A stretch of 47,512 nucleotides of DNA from Flavobacterium sp. (GTDB lineage: Bacteria > Bacteroidota > Bacteroidia > Flavobacteriales > Flavobacteriaceae), in contig JANXVF010000162.1 in assembly GCA_025351785.1 (NCBI GenBank), forward strand, positions 1 to 47,512, read 5' to 3'. Below are positions 37,138 to 46,640 of this stretch, piece by piece. Position 1 is the first letter of the stretch. Each line of letters begins with the position of its first letter. A program made the translations under genes and the position numbers. Below the pieces are notes generated by a model. That model was not told where the DNA came from and ran no database searches. It saw only the letters and a list, made by a program, of their open reading frames with translations.

Positions 37138-38035
37138 TCGATTTTCCTTTTGAGATAATTTGTTTATCTTTAGTTAAATAGAAATCGATTCTGCCTAAAT
37201 TAATTCCATAACAACCCACCTGATTAATTAGCACCTCTTTACCGTCAAGATTTTTTTCAATAATAGGTTTTTCTAAAAAAGTATGTGTGTGCCCACCAAT
37301 AATTAAATCTATATCTCTTGTTTTTTTTGCCAATATTACATCACAAACTCTATTTGAGTCGTCTTTATATTTAAATCCAATGTGGGACAAACATATAACC
37401 AAATCACATTTTTCATCTTTTTTTAGAATTCTAGCCATATCTGTAGCAGATTCAATAGGATCATTGTAAACAGTTTCTTTATAATTTTTCTTATCAACTA
37501 AACCCTCAAGTTCAATCCCTAAACCAAAAACTCCAATTTTGATACCATCTTTATAAACAATTTTATATGGTTTTACATGTCCATCCAGCACCGTATTTTT
37601 TAAGCCATAATTAGATACAAAGTCAAATTTTGCAATTGGCATTTGAGCTAATAGTCCTTCAATGCCATTATCAAAATCGTGATTTCCGATGGTAACAATT
37701 TCATATTGCATCATGTTCATCAATTTAAACTCAAGTTCGCCACCATAGTAATTAAAATATGGAGTTCCTTGAAATATATCACCGGCATCTAACAAAAGTA
37801 CATTTGGATTTTCTTGTCTAATTTCGCTTATCAGTGTTGCACGTCTTGCCACACCTCCCATATTTGGATTTTTAGGATGATCAGCTGGGAAAGGATCTAT
37901 ATAACTATGAACATCGTTTGTATGAAGAATAGTAATATGTTTTACATCAGAAGTTTTGAAACTACTTAATGATAATCCAGTTGCAATTAGTGCAGTTGAT
38001 GCTGTAGTTTTTTGAATAAATTCTCTTCTTTTCAT
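37124..38035 (-). CDS. Exported 5'-nucleotidase-type metallophosphatase (catalytic half)
   Basis: 303 residues. The N-terminus MKRREFIQKTTASTALIATG is a Tat-like leader (twin Arg, hydrophobic stretch). The calcineurin-like core has all metal motifs: HTNDVHS, DAGDIFQG, GNHDFDNG, CLSHIG and GGHTHTF. This corresponds to the N-terminal domain of UshA-type 5'-nucleotidases, which remove phosphate from nucleotides in the periplasm. The substrate-binding C-terminal domain is encoded separately by the gene just upstream, 31 bases away on the same strand. Its end overlaps the YhhN-like gene 3. Confidence 0.9.
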   Translation of the reverse strand: MKRREFIQKTTASTALIATGLSLSSFKTSDVKHITILHTNDVHSYIDPFPADHPKNPNMGGVARRATLISEIRQENPNVLLLDAGDIFQGTPYFNYYGGELEFKLMNMMQYEIVTIGNHDFDNGIEGLLAQMPIAKFDFVSNYGLKNTVLDGHVKPYKIVYKDGIKIGVFGLGIELEGLVDKKNYKETVYNDPIESATDMARILKKDEKCDLVICLSHIGFKYKDDSNRVCDVILAKKTRDIDLIIGGHTHTFLEKPIIEKNLDGKEVLINQVGCYGINLGRIDFYLTKDKQIISKGKSIIVV

Positions 38036-38066
38036 ACTTGTTTATTTTTTAATCAAAAATTTATTT

Positions 38067-38846
38067 TTATTTCTCTTTCAAAATTCTAACATCATGATTA
38101 ATTTTTAAAGTATCAACTTCTTTAAAATAATCAATTAATATATTTCTGAGTTTATAATCTAAATCTATTCGAGATATTCCTTTTTTAAAAAAAGCCATAT
38201 TATCGCCACCATTTGCTAAATAATCTGAGGTAACTAAATAATAAATTTTATCATTTTCTAAAGGTTTTCCTTGAATAATTATATCTTTTGCAAAATTGTT
38301 TTTATCTATTTTAAAGGTCATTCCCGATAATGGGTGTGGTTTTTTTTCTGATATTATATAACTTGCTATTTCCTGAATTTGCTCACTTTTTAATCCTATT
38401 ACAACAGCAGAATTTTCAAATGGCATAACTTCAAAAGCATTTCTAGCTGTGATATTTCCTTTGGGAATAATGGTTCTAATACCTCCAAAATTTAACAAAC
38501 AGATATCGATTTTTTTCTGTTCTCGAGTAACAAAAATTGGATTTGATTTTTCAAGTGTTATGTCTGCTAAAAAATCTCCAATTGGGGTTTGCCAAGTACC
38601 ATTTTTATCTAAAATTTCTGGACAATAAGCTAAGACTTCGTTCAAATCTTTATCAATTCTTTCTTTGTAAGGTTTGATAAACTTTTCAATTTCAGGAACT
38701 CCAACCTGTTTGTCGGTAATACCAATTTTTTTACCTTCAATTTTTGAAACGGTATAGTTTTGATGAGAACAAGAAACAATAAATAAAAATGTTAATAATA
38801 AAACAAAATGTTTAGATACAACGTTATAGTTTTTTAGATTTACCAT
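38067..38846 (-). CDS. 5'-nucleotidase C-terminal-domain lipoprotein
   Basis: 259 residues, a predicted lipoprotein (FVLLLTFLFIVSC lipobox). The mature part is the 5'-nucleotidase C-terminal domain, with TPIGDFLADI, LLNFGGIRTIIPKG, NAFEVMPFENS and NGGDNM, the last containing the nucleoside-stacking region of UshA relatives. With the metallophosphatase 31 bases downstream it would reconstitute a UshA-like enzyme from two polypeptides: this one lipid-anchored, the other Tat-exported. Binding to each other is inference. Confidence 0.88.
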   Translation of the reverse strand: MVNLKNYNVVSKHFVLLLTFLFIVSCSHQNYTVSKIEGKKIGITDKQVGVPEIEKFIKPYKERIDKDLNEVLAYCPEILDKNGTWQTPIGDFLADITLEKSNPIFVTREQKKIDICLLNFGGIRTIIPKGNITARNAFEVMPFENSAVVIGLKSEQIQEIASYIISEKKPHPLSGMTFKIDKNNFAKDIIIQGKPLENDKIYYLVTSDYLANGGDNMAFFKKGISRIDLDYKLRNILIDYFKEVDTLKINHDVRILKEK

Positions 38847-38868
38847 TTCAATAGAAAATATTTTTAGT

Positions 38869-38876
38869 TAATTTTG
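38869..38876 (+). promoter_or_regulatory. -7 box for DUF6913-dapA
   Basis: TAATTTTG, a full TAnnTTTG match 20 bases before the ATG at 38896. No TTG at the usual distance. Confidence 0.4.
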
Positions 38877-38895
38877 TAAAGCTAGTAAATGTAAT

Positions 38896-39414
38896 ATGTT
38901 TTGGAATAAAATTAAAAATTTTTGGACAAAAAAAATCGTTAAAAAAAGGTTATCAAATGTCGTTCATTTAGAACCAGTTGGAATTATAAAAAAAGTCGGA
39001 ATTATTTTTGATGAAACCTATTTTTATGAAAAAGATGATTTAATAAATGAATTGATTATAAACGGAATTCATGAAAAAGATATTTCGATTCTAGTTTTTA
39101 AAAATAAAATTAACAAAAAAGAAACTTTTGACTATCCTGTTTGCAGTCATCAAGATATAAGTTGGTCAGCTCAATTTGAAAAACAAGAAGTAATTGACTT
39201 CATAAATAAGGATTTTGACTTGTTAATTAATTATTATGATATAGAAAAAGCCGCATTATTGTTATTAACAAATCAATCCAAAGCAAGTTTTAAAGTCGGA
39301 TTTGCTTCTGTTGATAAACGTCTAAATCATTTTATGATTGAAACTAATGCTGAAAATTATAAAGTTTTTATGGACGAAATGTTCAAATATTTAAAAATTC
39401 TAAATAAATTGTAA
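38896..39414 (+). CDS. DUF6913-family protein
   Basis: 172 residues, soluble, with a basic amphipathic N-terminus ([19 protein letters not shown]) that could sit on the membrane. The middle is alpha/beta ([38 protein letters not shown]) and the end has [19 protein letters not shown]. The family name is from memory; no function is known. It is separated from dapA by a single base, so the pair is co-transcribed and may be functionally linked to lysine or diaminopimelate supply, but that is only context. Confidence 0.72.
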   Translation: MFWNKIKNFWTKKIVKKRLSNVVHLEPVGIIKKVGIIFDETYFYEKDDLINELIINGIHEKDISILVFKNKINKKETFDYPVCSHQDISWSAQFEKQEVIDFINKDFDLLINYYDIEKAALLLLTNQSKASFKVGFASVDKRLNHFMIETNAENYKVFMDEMFKYLKILNKL

Positions 39415-39415
39415 T

Positions 39416-40291
39416 ATGCAATCATTAATTGGAACTGGAGTTGCGCTTGTAACTCCCTTTAAAAAAGATTTTTCTGTCGATGTTGAGGCACTATCCAAAA
39501 TTGTAAATTTTCAGATTGATAATGGTATAGATTATCTAGTTGTTTTAGGCACAACAGCAGAAAATGCAACTCTCGATGATGATGAAAAAGAGCTTGTTAT
39601 TAAAACTGTTATAAATTCAAATAATAATCGTCTACCAATTGTGCTTGGCGTTGGTGGAAATAATACACAAAAAATTGTTGAGGAATTAAAGACTAGAAAT
39701 TTTACTGGAATCGAGGCTATTTTATCTGTTTCACCTTATTATAACAAGCCTACTCAAGAAGGAATTTATCAACATTTTAAAGCAATTGTGGCAGTTTCTC
39801 CACTACCAATAATTTTATATAATGTACCAGGAAGAACATCCAGTAATATGCTACCGGAAACAGTTATAAGGTTAGCAAACGATTTTGATAAAATCGTAGC
39901 CATAAAAGAAGCAGCAGGAGATATAGTACAAGCCATGAAGTTAATACAAGGAAAACCAAAAGAATTTTTAATCATTTCTGGCGATGACATGATTGCATTA
40001 CCCATGATTTTAGCTGGAGGAAGTGGAGTAATATCAGTAATTGGAGAAGGTTTTCCTGCACAATTTTCACAAATGGTTCGTTATGGCTTACAACGCAAAG
40101 TCGATGAGGCTTATAAACTACATTATCAATTGTCAGATGCAATTGATTTGATTTTTGAACAAGGAAACCCAGCAGGAATTAAAGAAGTACATAAATCTTT
40201 AGGATTATCAGAAAATATTGTTCGGTTACCACTAGTAAATGTTGATGAGAATCTTGCTGAAAGAATCTCAAATTTTGTACAAAATATATAA
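39416..40291 (+). CDS. dapA: 4-hydroxy-tetrahydrodipicolinate synthase
   Basis: 291 residues, a TIM-barrel aldolase that condenses pyruvate with aspartate semialdehyde, the first step unique to diaminopimelate and lysine. Motifs: [19 protein letters not shown] (the substrate-contact Thr pair), catalytic Tyr135 in [11 protein letters not shown], and Schiff-base Lys164 in AIKEAAGD. Length is normal. Diaminopimelate made here feeds the peptidoglycan that the NlpC/P60 protein would cut. It follows DUF6913 by one base. Confidence 0.95.
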   Translation: MQSLIGTGVALVTPFKKDFSVDVEALSKIVNFQIDNGIDYLVVLGTTAENATLDDDEKELVIKTVINSNNNRLPIVLGVGGNNTQKIVEELKTRNFTGIEAILSVSPYYNKPTQEGIYQHFKAIVAVSPLPIILYNVPGRTSSNMLPETVIRLANDFDKIVAIKEAAGDIVQAMKLIQGKPKEFLIISGDDMIALPMILAGGSGVISVIGEGFPAQFSQMVRYGLQRKVDEAYKLHYQLSDAIDLIFEQGNPAGIKEVHKSLGLSENIVRLPLVNVDENLAERISNFVQNI

Positions 40292-40357
40292 TTTACTAAC
40301 GTCAACAAATTAAAAAAGGTTGAATAAAAAAAATGTTTTTTGTATATATTAATTAAC

Positions 40358-40365
40358 TAATTTTG
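40358..40365 (+). promoter_or_regulatory. -7 box for the bamD-rpoZ-coaBC cluster
   Basis: TAATTTTG, a full TAnnTTTG match, with a TTG at 40340-40342 (15-base spacer, slightly short). The expected leader is about 50 bases to the bamD ATG. Confidence 0.5.
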
Positions 40366-40420
40366 CAAATCTCTTTTCGAGATATAAATAGCAATAAATA
40401 GTGCAACTATAAATTAAATA

Positions 40421-41215
40421 ATGAATAAAATTTTCATACTTATTACTATTGTTTTGATGTTTTCGTCTTGTAGCGAATACCAAAAAGCAATGAAATCTGA
40501 AGATGTAGCTAAAAAATTTGCGGTTGCAGAAAAACAATACGATAAAAAAAAATATGACAAAGCAATTCGTCTTTATGAGCAAATAGCACCGGCATACAAA
40601 GGAAAACCACAGGCAGAAAAAATGTTTTATTCCTATTCTCAATCACTTTATAAAACAAAACAATATTATTTAGCAGGTTATCAATTTGAGAGTTTTGCTT
40701 CAAGCTATCCAAAAAGCGAAAAGGTAGAAGAGGCATCTTTTTTAGGAGCAAAATGTTTTTTTCAATTATCACCACTATACAGCTTAGATCAAACAGATAC
40801 TGATAAAGCTACCTCCAAAATGCAAGAATTTATTGACACATATCCGTCGTCTACTTATTTGCCGGAAGCTAATAAAGTAATGAAAGTGATGAAAGATAAA
40901 ATTGAGAAAAAGTATTTTGAAAATGCTAAACAATATAATACAATTTCTGACTTCAAAGCAGCACAAATAGCCTTGGATAATTTTATTTCAGATTTTCCAG
41001 GAACACCTTATAAAGAGGATGCCTTATTTTATAAATTAGATTCTGCTTACAAACTTGCTTTAAATAGTGTGCCACAAAAAATGCAAGAGCGTTTACTAGT
41101 TGCAAAAACCGCCTATCAGGGTTTAGTAAAATTTAATGCATCAACAAAATATAAAAAAGATGCCGACGAAATGTTGGTTAGAATTGATAAAGATTTACAA
41201 CAATTTTCTAAATAA
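40421..41215 (+). CDS. bamD: Outer-membrane assembly lipoprotein BamD
   Basis: 264 residues. The leader MNKIFILITIVLMFSSC gives a lipobox Cys at 17; the rest is tandem tetratricopeptide helices (KKYDKAIRLYEQIAPAYKGK, YYLAGYQFESFASSYPKSEK, ATSKMQEFIDTYPSSTY, AQIALDNFISDFPGTPY). BamD is the essential lipoprotein partner of BamA for folding beta-barrels such as the FadL-type protein here. First gene of the five-gene cluster; rpoZ starts 6 bases after. Confidence 0.93.
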   Translation: MNKIFILITIVLMFSSCSEYQKAMKSEDVAKKFAVAEKQYDKKKYDKAIRLYEQIAPAYKGKPQAEKMFYSYSQSLYKTKQYYLAGYQFESFASSYPKSEKVEEASFLGAKCFFQLSPLYSLDQTDTDKATSKMQEFIDTYPSSTYLPEANKVMKVMKDKIEKKYFENAKQYNTISDFKAAQIALDNFISDFPGTPYKEDALFYKLDSAYKLALNSVPQKMQERLLVAKTAYQGLVKFNASTKYKKDADEMLVRIDKDLQQFSK

Positions 41216-41221
41216 AATGTC

Positions 41222-41539
41222 ATGGATTTAAAAAAAACAAGTGCTCCAGTTAACACAATTACGTACAATAAAAACGTTATTGAAGAACCAACAGGAAATG
41301 TTTATGAAGCAATAACTATAATGGCCAAAAGAGCCAATCAAATTAATACCGAAATCAAGAAAGAATTACTTGATAAGTTAGATGAATTTGCAACATATAA
41401 CGATAGCTTAGAAGAAGTTTTTGAAAATAAAGAACAAATTGAAGTTTCTAAATTTTACGAAAAATTACCAAAACCACATTCACTTGCGGTTCAAGAATGG
41501 TTAGACGGAAAGATATATTATAAAGATACCAATAAATAA
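41222..41539 (+). CDS. rpoZ: RNA polymerase omega subunit, Bacteroidota type
   Basis: 105 residues. The block NVYEAITIMAKRANQI corresponds to the omega signature (RY.L..iaakRArQL); the acidic centre and end (SKFYEKLPKPHSLAVQEWLDGKIYY) are specific to Bacteroidota, where omega is very divergent. Omega helps fold and assemble the beta-prime subunit. Its position between bamD and coaBC is the conserved one. Confidence 0.88.
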   Translation: MDLKKTSAPVNTITYNKNVIEEPTGNVYEAITIMAKRANQINTEIKKELLDKLDEFATYNDSLEEVFENKEQIEVSKFYEKLPKPHSLAVQEWLDGKIYYKDTNK

Positions 41540-41548
41540 TTTTTGACA

Positions 41549-42760
41549 ATGTCAGTTTTAAGCGGTAAAAAAATAATACTGGGAGTTTCTGGTGGAATTG
41601 CCGCATACAAAACAGCATCGTTGGTTAGGCTATTTATAAAAGCAGGTGCACATGTCCAAGTGATAATGACACCTGCTTCTAAAGATTTTATTACTCCCCT
41701 AACCTTATCTACACTTTCAAAAAATCCTGTTTATTCTAGCTTTTATGACGACAATGATGAAAACGCACAGTGGAATAATCATGTAGAACTTGGACTTTGG
41801 GCAGATTTGATTGTTATTGCACCAGCAACAGCAAGTACAATGTCAAAAATGGTGAATGGAAATTGCGATAATCTTCTTATTGCTACCTATTTATCTGCAA
41901 AATGTCCTGTGTATGTTGCACCAGCAATGGATTTAGATATGTATCAGCATGGTTCTACAAAAGCCTCATTTAAAGCATTACAAGAATTTGGTAATCATAT
42001 TATTCCTGCAGAAAAAGGAGAATTAGCCAGTGGGCTTTCGGGAGAAGGTAGAATGGCAGAACCCGAAAATATAATCTCATTTCTGGAGTTTGATTTGCTA
42101 AATAAATTGCCTCTAAAAGGTAAAAAAATACTTATTACTGCTGGTCCAACCTATGAAGCAATCGATCCTGTACGTTTTATAGGAAATCATTCGTCAGGCA
42201 AAATGGGTTTCGATATTGCTAATTATAGTTCAAAAATGGGCGCAGAAGTAATTTTAATTACAGGTCCAACACATTTATCGGTTGAAGATTCGGCTATAAA
42301 TTTAATCAAAGTAGTCTCTGCCGAACAAATGTTTGAAGCATGTCATAAATTTTATAGCCAAGTTGATGTTGCAATTGCGGCAGCTGCAGTTGCAGATTAT
42401 AAACCAAAAAATGTTGCAAATCAAAAAATCAAAAAATGTGATGATGAATTGTCGATTGAATTAGAAAAAACAAAAGATATTTTAGCATCAATGGGCAAAT
42501 TAAAGAAAAATCAATTTTTAATTGGATTTGCATTGGAAACTGAAAATGAAATCGAAAATGCCAAGTTAAAAATTGAGAAAAAAAACCTAGATTTGATAGT
42601 TTTAAATTCCTTGCAAGATGAAGGGGCGGGTTTTGGTAAACCAACAAATAAAATTACGTTTATTGATAAAAATTTTGTTGTAGAACCAATGGAATTAAAA
42701 ACAAAAGAACAAGTAGCGGCTGATATTATAAATAAAATAATAAATCATTATAATGCGTAA
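41549..42760 (+). CDS. coaBC: Bifunctional phosphopantothenoylcysteine synthetase/decarboxylase
   Basis: 403 residues from the ATG at 41549 (MSVLSGKK; a TTG at 41543 is less likely). The CoaC half (1-190) is an HFCD flavoprotein with GGIAAYK, NNHVELG and APAMDLDMY. The CoaB half has TAGPTYEAIDPVRFIGNHSS, AAAVADYKPK and FALETENE. It makes 4'-phosphopantetheine, the precursor of coenzyme A. Oddities: the decarboxylase motif has Asp128 where E. coli Dfp has an essential Asn, and Ser161 where Dfp has Cys158. It overlaps the next gene by 8 bases. Confidence 0.94.
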   Translation: MSVLSGKKIILGVSGGIAAYKTASLVRLFIKAGAHVQVIMTPASKDFITPLTLSTLSKNPVYSSFYDDNDENAQWNNHVELGLWADLIVIAPATASTMSKMVNGNCDNLLIATYLSAKCPVYVAPAMDLDMYQHGSTKASFKALQEFGNHIIPAEKGELASGLSGEGRMAEPENIISFLEFDLLNKLPLKGKKILITAGPTYEAIDPVRFIGNHSSGKMGFDIANYSSKMGAEVILITGPTHLSVEDSAINLIKVVSAEQMFEACHKFYSQVDVAIAAAAVADYKPKNVANQKIKKCDDELSIELEKTKDILASMGKLKKNQFLIGFALETENEIENAKLKIEKKNLDLIVLNSLQDEGAGFGKPTNKITFIDKNFVVEPMELKTKEQVAADIINKIINHYNA

Positions 42761-43649
42761 CTATTTTTATATCATCTTAATTTTATTAGGTTTCAATCAA
42801 ATAGTAATTGGACAGGAATTAAATTGTAAAGTCATTGTAGATTACAGTAAACTAAGCGCAACAACAAACACGCAAGTATTTAAAACCCTAGAAAAGTCGC
42901 TTAATGATTTTGTAAATAAAACTGCTTGGACAGAAAAATCATATAAAGACAACGAAAAAATAAATTGTAATTTTTTTATTTCGATAAGTGGATTCGATTC
43001 AAATCAATTTGAAGCATCTATTCAAGTTGAATCATCTCGACCTACTTTTAACTCATCTTATTCTTCTCCAATTTTAAATATAAACGATAAAGATTTTAAT
43101 TTTCAATACACAGAATTTGAAGGGTTAACTTATAGTCCTAATAGTTTTGATTCAAATTTAATTTCAGTAATTGCTTTTTATTGCAATATAATTATTGGTG
43201 TAGATTCTGAAACTTTTGCTTTAGGTAGTGGAGATACATATTTTGAAAATGCTCAAAACATTACCAGTTTGGCAGCATCTAGCAGTTACAAAGGCTGGAC
43301 TCAAGGTGATAAAACAGTTAATAGATATTTTTTGATAAACGATTTAATGTCCAATTCATTTAAACCCTATAAAGAGGCAATGAATGCTTACCAATATTTA
43401 GGTCTAGATACTATGAATTCCAATTTAGCAACTTCAAAAACGGAAGTAAAAAAAGCAATTTTATTGATGGATAAAGTTTTTGCTGTTAGACCTAGTGCTT
43501 ATTTATTACGAATATTTTTTGATGCAAAAGCAGACGAGATTGTATCTATTTTTTCTGGTGGACCAAGTGTACCTATAGCAGATTTAGTTGACACTTTAAA
43601 TAAAATATCTCCAACAAATGCTACTAAATGGAGCAACATTAAACCTTAA
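42753..43649 (+). CDS. DUF4835 secreted protein
   Basis: 298 residues with a signal peptide (MRNYFYIILILLGFNQIVIG). It matches the Bacteroidota DUF4835 family: ELNCKVIVDYSKLSATT at the start, FEGLTYSPNSFDSNLISVIAFY in the middle, and PIADLVDTLNKISPTNATKW at the end. No function is established. It always appears to sit between coaBC and recN in Flavobacteria; here it overlaps coaBC by 8 bases and precedes recN by 21. Being exported, it may be linked to BamD function rather than to CoA or DNA repair, but this is context only. Confidence 0.88.
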   Translation: MRNYFYIILILLGFNQIVIGQELNCKVIVDYSKLSATTNTQVFKTLEKSLNDFVNKTAWTEKSYKDNEKINCNFFISISGFDSNQFEASIQVESSRPTFNSSYSSPILNINDKDFNFQYTEFEGLTYSPNSFDSNLISVIAFYCNIIIGVDSETFALGSGDTYFENAQNITSLAASSSYKGWTQGDKTVNRYFLINDLMSNSFKPYKEAMNAYQYLGLDTMNSNLATSKTEVKKAILLMDKVFAVRPSAYLLRIFFDAKADEIVSIFSGGPSVPIADLVDTLNKISPTNATKWSNIKP

Positions 43650-43670
43650 TAAAAATAATTATTTTTCGAA

Positions 43671-45323
43671 ATGATTACATCTTTATCTATTGAAAATTTT
43701 GCTTTAATTGAAAAATTATCAATTGATTTTTCAGAAGGTTTTTCAGTTATAACAGGCGAAACAGGTGCAGGAAAATCAATACTTTTAGGAGCGCTCGGTT
43801 TAGTTTTAGGCAAACGTGCCGATTTAAGTTCGTTAAAAAATAAGGATGAAAAATGTATTATTGAAGCACATTTTCATATTCAAAATTACAATCTCAGTTC
43901 TTTTTTTAATGATAATGATTTAGACTTTGAAAAAGACACAATAATTAGAAGAGAAATAATTCCAACAGGAAAATCGAGAGCTTTTATAAACGATACCCCT
44001 GTAAATCTTCAGGTTTTACAAGAGTTAAGTTCCTATTTGCTTGATATTCATTCTCAACATCAAACCCAAGAATTATCAGACGATATTTATCAATTTCAAA
44101 TAATTGATGCAATTGCTTCAAATTCAAATTTATTGGTTGATTATACATCAAATTTAAAAATGTATAAAAAACTAAAATCAGAATTGAAATCAAAATTTGA
44201 ATATTTGCAATCAATATTAAAAGAACGAGATTACAATACTTTTTTATTAGAAGAACTTTTGTCTGCAAATTTAAAAATTGATGAGCAAGAGATTTTGGAA
44301 AGTGAATTTGAAAAACTCAATAATGTTGAGCTGATAAAAGAGTCTCTTTCTAAAGCAATATCGATTTCAAACAATGAACAACAGGGAGTTATTCAAAATT
44401 TGAAAGACATAAAAAATTCAATTCAAAAAATCGCAAATTTTTCTGAAGAATACACAAAACTGCACGAAAGAATTTCAAGTATTCTTATAGAGTTTGATGA
44501 TGTTGAAAATGAAATGACTCAACTGGCCGAAAATATTTATAGTGATCCAGAAACATTAGATACCATAAATCAAAAGCTACAGTTAATTTATTCTTTGCAA
44601 AAAAAACATCAAGTATTGACTGTAAATGATTTACTTATAATTCAAAATGACTTAGATTCCAAAGTTGTTTCTATCGAGATATTAGAATCTGATATTGAGA
44701 AAGTTAAACATTCTATTATAAAATTAGAAACCAAGTTAAATGAACTAGCAATCTCGATACATAATAACAGAGAAAAAGCAATCCCGGTATTGACAGAGAA
44801 ATTATCTTCAATTTTATCTCAATTAGGAATGTCTAATGCGAGATTCCAGATAGAATTACTACAAAATGATGTTTTTTTGAATAATGGAAAAGATGAAATT
44901 CAATTTATGTTTTCGGCAAATAAGGGTTCAGATTTTGGATTGATAAAAAAAGTAGCATCTGGTGGCGAAATGTCACGTATAATGCTCGCTGTAAAATCTA
45001 TATTAGCAAGTTATTCTCAACTTCCAACACTAATTTTTGATGAAATTGACACTGGAGTTTCAGGAGAAATTGCACTAAAAATGGGCGATATTATGAAAAA
45101 AATGAGCACATCGATGCAGGTTTTTGCTATAACTCATTTGCCACAAATAGCAGGAAAAGGGCAATCTCATTTTAAAGTTTTTAAATATATAAAAGATAAT
45201 CAAACACAATCTGAAATAAAAAAATTAGACCCAAACGAGCGCGTTGTAGAAATTGCTCAAATGTTGTCTGGTAATTCTGTTTCTCAATCTGCATTGATAC
45301 ACGCTAAGGAATTATTAAGTTAA
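43671..45323 (+). CDS. recN: DNA repair protein RecN
   Basis: 550 residues, an SMC-like ATPase acting at double-strand breaks. Walker A GETGAGKSILLGALGLVLG lies near the N-terminus, followed by the Q-loop region (HSQHQTQELS), two long coiled-coil arms (about 150-350), and then the ABC signature VASGGEMSRIMLAVKS and Walker B PTLIFDEIDTGVSGE, with the switch His in ITHLPQIAG. Length is normal. Last gene of the bamD cluster; fabV follows after 60 bases with its own -7 box. Confidence 0.96.
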   Translation: MITSLSIENFALIEKLSIDFSEGFSVITGETGAGKSILLGALGLVLGKRADLSSLKNKDEKCIIEAHFHIQNYNLSSFFNDNDLDFEKDTIIRREIIPTGKSRAFINDTPVNLQVLQELSSYLLDIHSQHQTQELSDDIYQFQIIDAIASNSNLLVDYTSNLKMYKKLKSELKSKFEYLQSILKERDYNTFLLEELLSANLKIDEQEILESEFEKLNNVELIKESLSKAISISNNEQQGVIQNLKDIKNSIQKIANFSEEYTKLHERISSILIEFDDVENEMTQLAENIYSDPETLDTINQKLQLIYSLQKKHQVLTVNDLLIIQNDLDSKVVSIEILESDIEKVKHSIIKLETKLNELAISIHNNREKAIPVLTEKLSSILSQLGMSNARFQIELLQNDVFLNNGKDEIQFMFSANKGSDFGLIKKVASGGEMSRIMLAVKSILASYSQLPTLIFDEIDTGVSGEIALKMGDIMKKMSTSMQVFAITHLPQIAGKGQSHFKVFKYIKDNQTQSEIKKLDPNERVVEIAQMLSGNSVSQSALIHAKELLS

Positions 45324-45333
45324 TTAAAACAAT

Positions 45334-45341
45334 TATATTTG
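45334..45341 (+). promoter_or_regulatory. -7 box for fabV
   Basis: TATATTTG, a full TAnnTTTG match, 42 bases before the fabV ATG. No TTG at the expected distance. Confidence 0.45.
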
Positions 45342-45383
45342 TTCAAATATTATTATAACACAGCAAAATTTAAATAAAAAAAT

Positions 45384-46574
45384 ATGATTATAGAACCAAG
45401 AATGCGAGGATTTATCTGTTTAACTTCTCATCCAACAGGTTGCGAACAAAATATTAAAAATCAAATTGACTATATTAAATCTAAAGGATCAATTGATGGT
45501 CCTAAAAAAGTATTAGTCATTGGCGCCTCGACTGGGTTTGGATTAGCCTCAAGAATTACAAGTGCTTTTGGTTGTAATAGTGCAACAATAGGAGTTTTTT
45601 TTGAAAAACCTCCAGTAGAAAAACGACCAGGGTCTCCAGGATTTTATAATTCTGCAGCCTTTGAAAGAGAAGCAACAAAAGCCGGATTATATGCAAAAAG
45701 TATTAATGGTGACGCTTTTTCTAAGGAAGTGAAAAAACAAACTTTAGATTTAATTAAAGCCGATTTAGGTCAGGTAGATCTTGTAATTTATAGTTTAGCT
45801 TCACCTGTTCGTTTGCATCCAGATACTGGAGTTTTGCATAGATCGGTTTTAAAACCTATAGGACAAAATTATACTAATAAAACTGTAGATTTTCATACAG
45901 GAATTGTTTCAGAAATTTCAATCGAGCCAGCAACAGAAGAGGATATTGAAAATACGGTTGTAGTAATGGGAGGAGAAGATTGGGCTATGTGGATTGATGC
46001 ACTTAAAAATGAAAATCTTTTAGCTGATGGAGCAACAACAGTAGCTTATTCTTATATTGGCCCGTCACTTACGGAGGCTGTTTATAGAAAAGGAACAATC
46101 GGAAAAGCAAAAGATCATCTTGAAGCAACTGCTTTTCAAATTTCTGATAGTTTGAAAAGTATAAACGGAAAAGCCTTTGTATCAGTAAACAAAGCTCTTG
46201 TAACTCAAGCAAGTTCTGCTATCCCAGTTATTCCTTTATACATTTCACTTTTATATAAAATTATGAAAGCACAAGGAATTCATGAAGGATGTATTGAACA
46301 AATTCAAAGATTATATAGCGATAGATTATTTTCTGGAAAAGAAATTCCTACAGATGAAAAAGGTCGCATTCGAATAGATGATTATGAAATGAAACCTGAA
46401 GTTCAAGATAAAATAGCAAAACTTTGGGAAGATGCAACTACTGATACTTTACCTAATATTGGAGATTTAAAGGGTTACAAACAAGATTTTTTGAATTTAT
46501 TTGGTTTCGGATTTAATGAAGTAGATTATAATATTGATGTAAATGAAATTGTATCTATACCTAGCATAAGTTAA
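45384..46574 (+). CDS. fabV: Enoyl-ACP reductase FabV (trans-2-enoyl-CoA reductase type)
   Basis: 396 residues, the usual FabV length. It reduces enoyl-ACP with NADH in the last step of fatty-acid elongation. Evidence: start IIEPRMRGFICLTSHPTGC, Rossmann loop VIGASTGFGLASR (46-57), and the active-site pattern Tyr234-x8-Lys243 within YRKGTIGKAK, matching the Tyr235/Lys244 of characterised members. FabV enzymes are known to be insensitive to triclosan. No other enoyl reductase lies in the window. Confidence 0.96.
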   Translation: MIIEPRMRGFICLTSHPTGCEQNIKNQIDYIKSKGSIDGPKKVLVIGASTGFGLASRITSAFGCNSATIGVFFEKPPVEKRPGSPGFYNSAAFEREATKAGLYAKSINGDAFSKEVKKQTLDLIKADLGQVDLVIYSLASPVRLHPDTGVLHRSVLKPIGQNYTNKTVDFHTGIVSEISIEPATEEDIENTVVVMGGEDWAMWIDALKNENLLADGATTVAYSYIGPSLTEAVYRKGTIGKAKDHLEATAFQISDSLKSINGKAFVSVNKALVTQASSAIPVIPLYISLLYKIMKAQGIHEGCIEQIQRLYSDRLFSGKEIPTDEKGRIRIDDYEMKPEVQDKIAKLWEDATTDTLPNIGDLKGYKQDFLNLFGFGFNEVDYNIDVNEIVSIPSIS

Positions 46575-46640
46575 ATTTTGGTTTTTTATTTTTTAACAAA
46601 ATTATTTATTTTACTTTTAACTATTAAAAAATTTTAAAAT

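Noticed and set aside
40311..40342. Possible dapA terminator (CAAC...GGTTG then T run)
   Set aside because: Stem of only four pairs with a long AT loop; not better than background.
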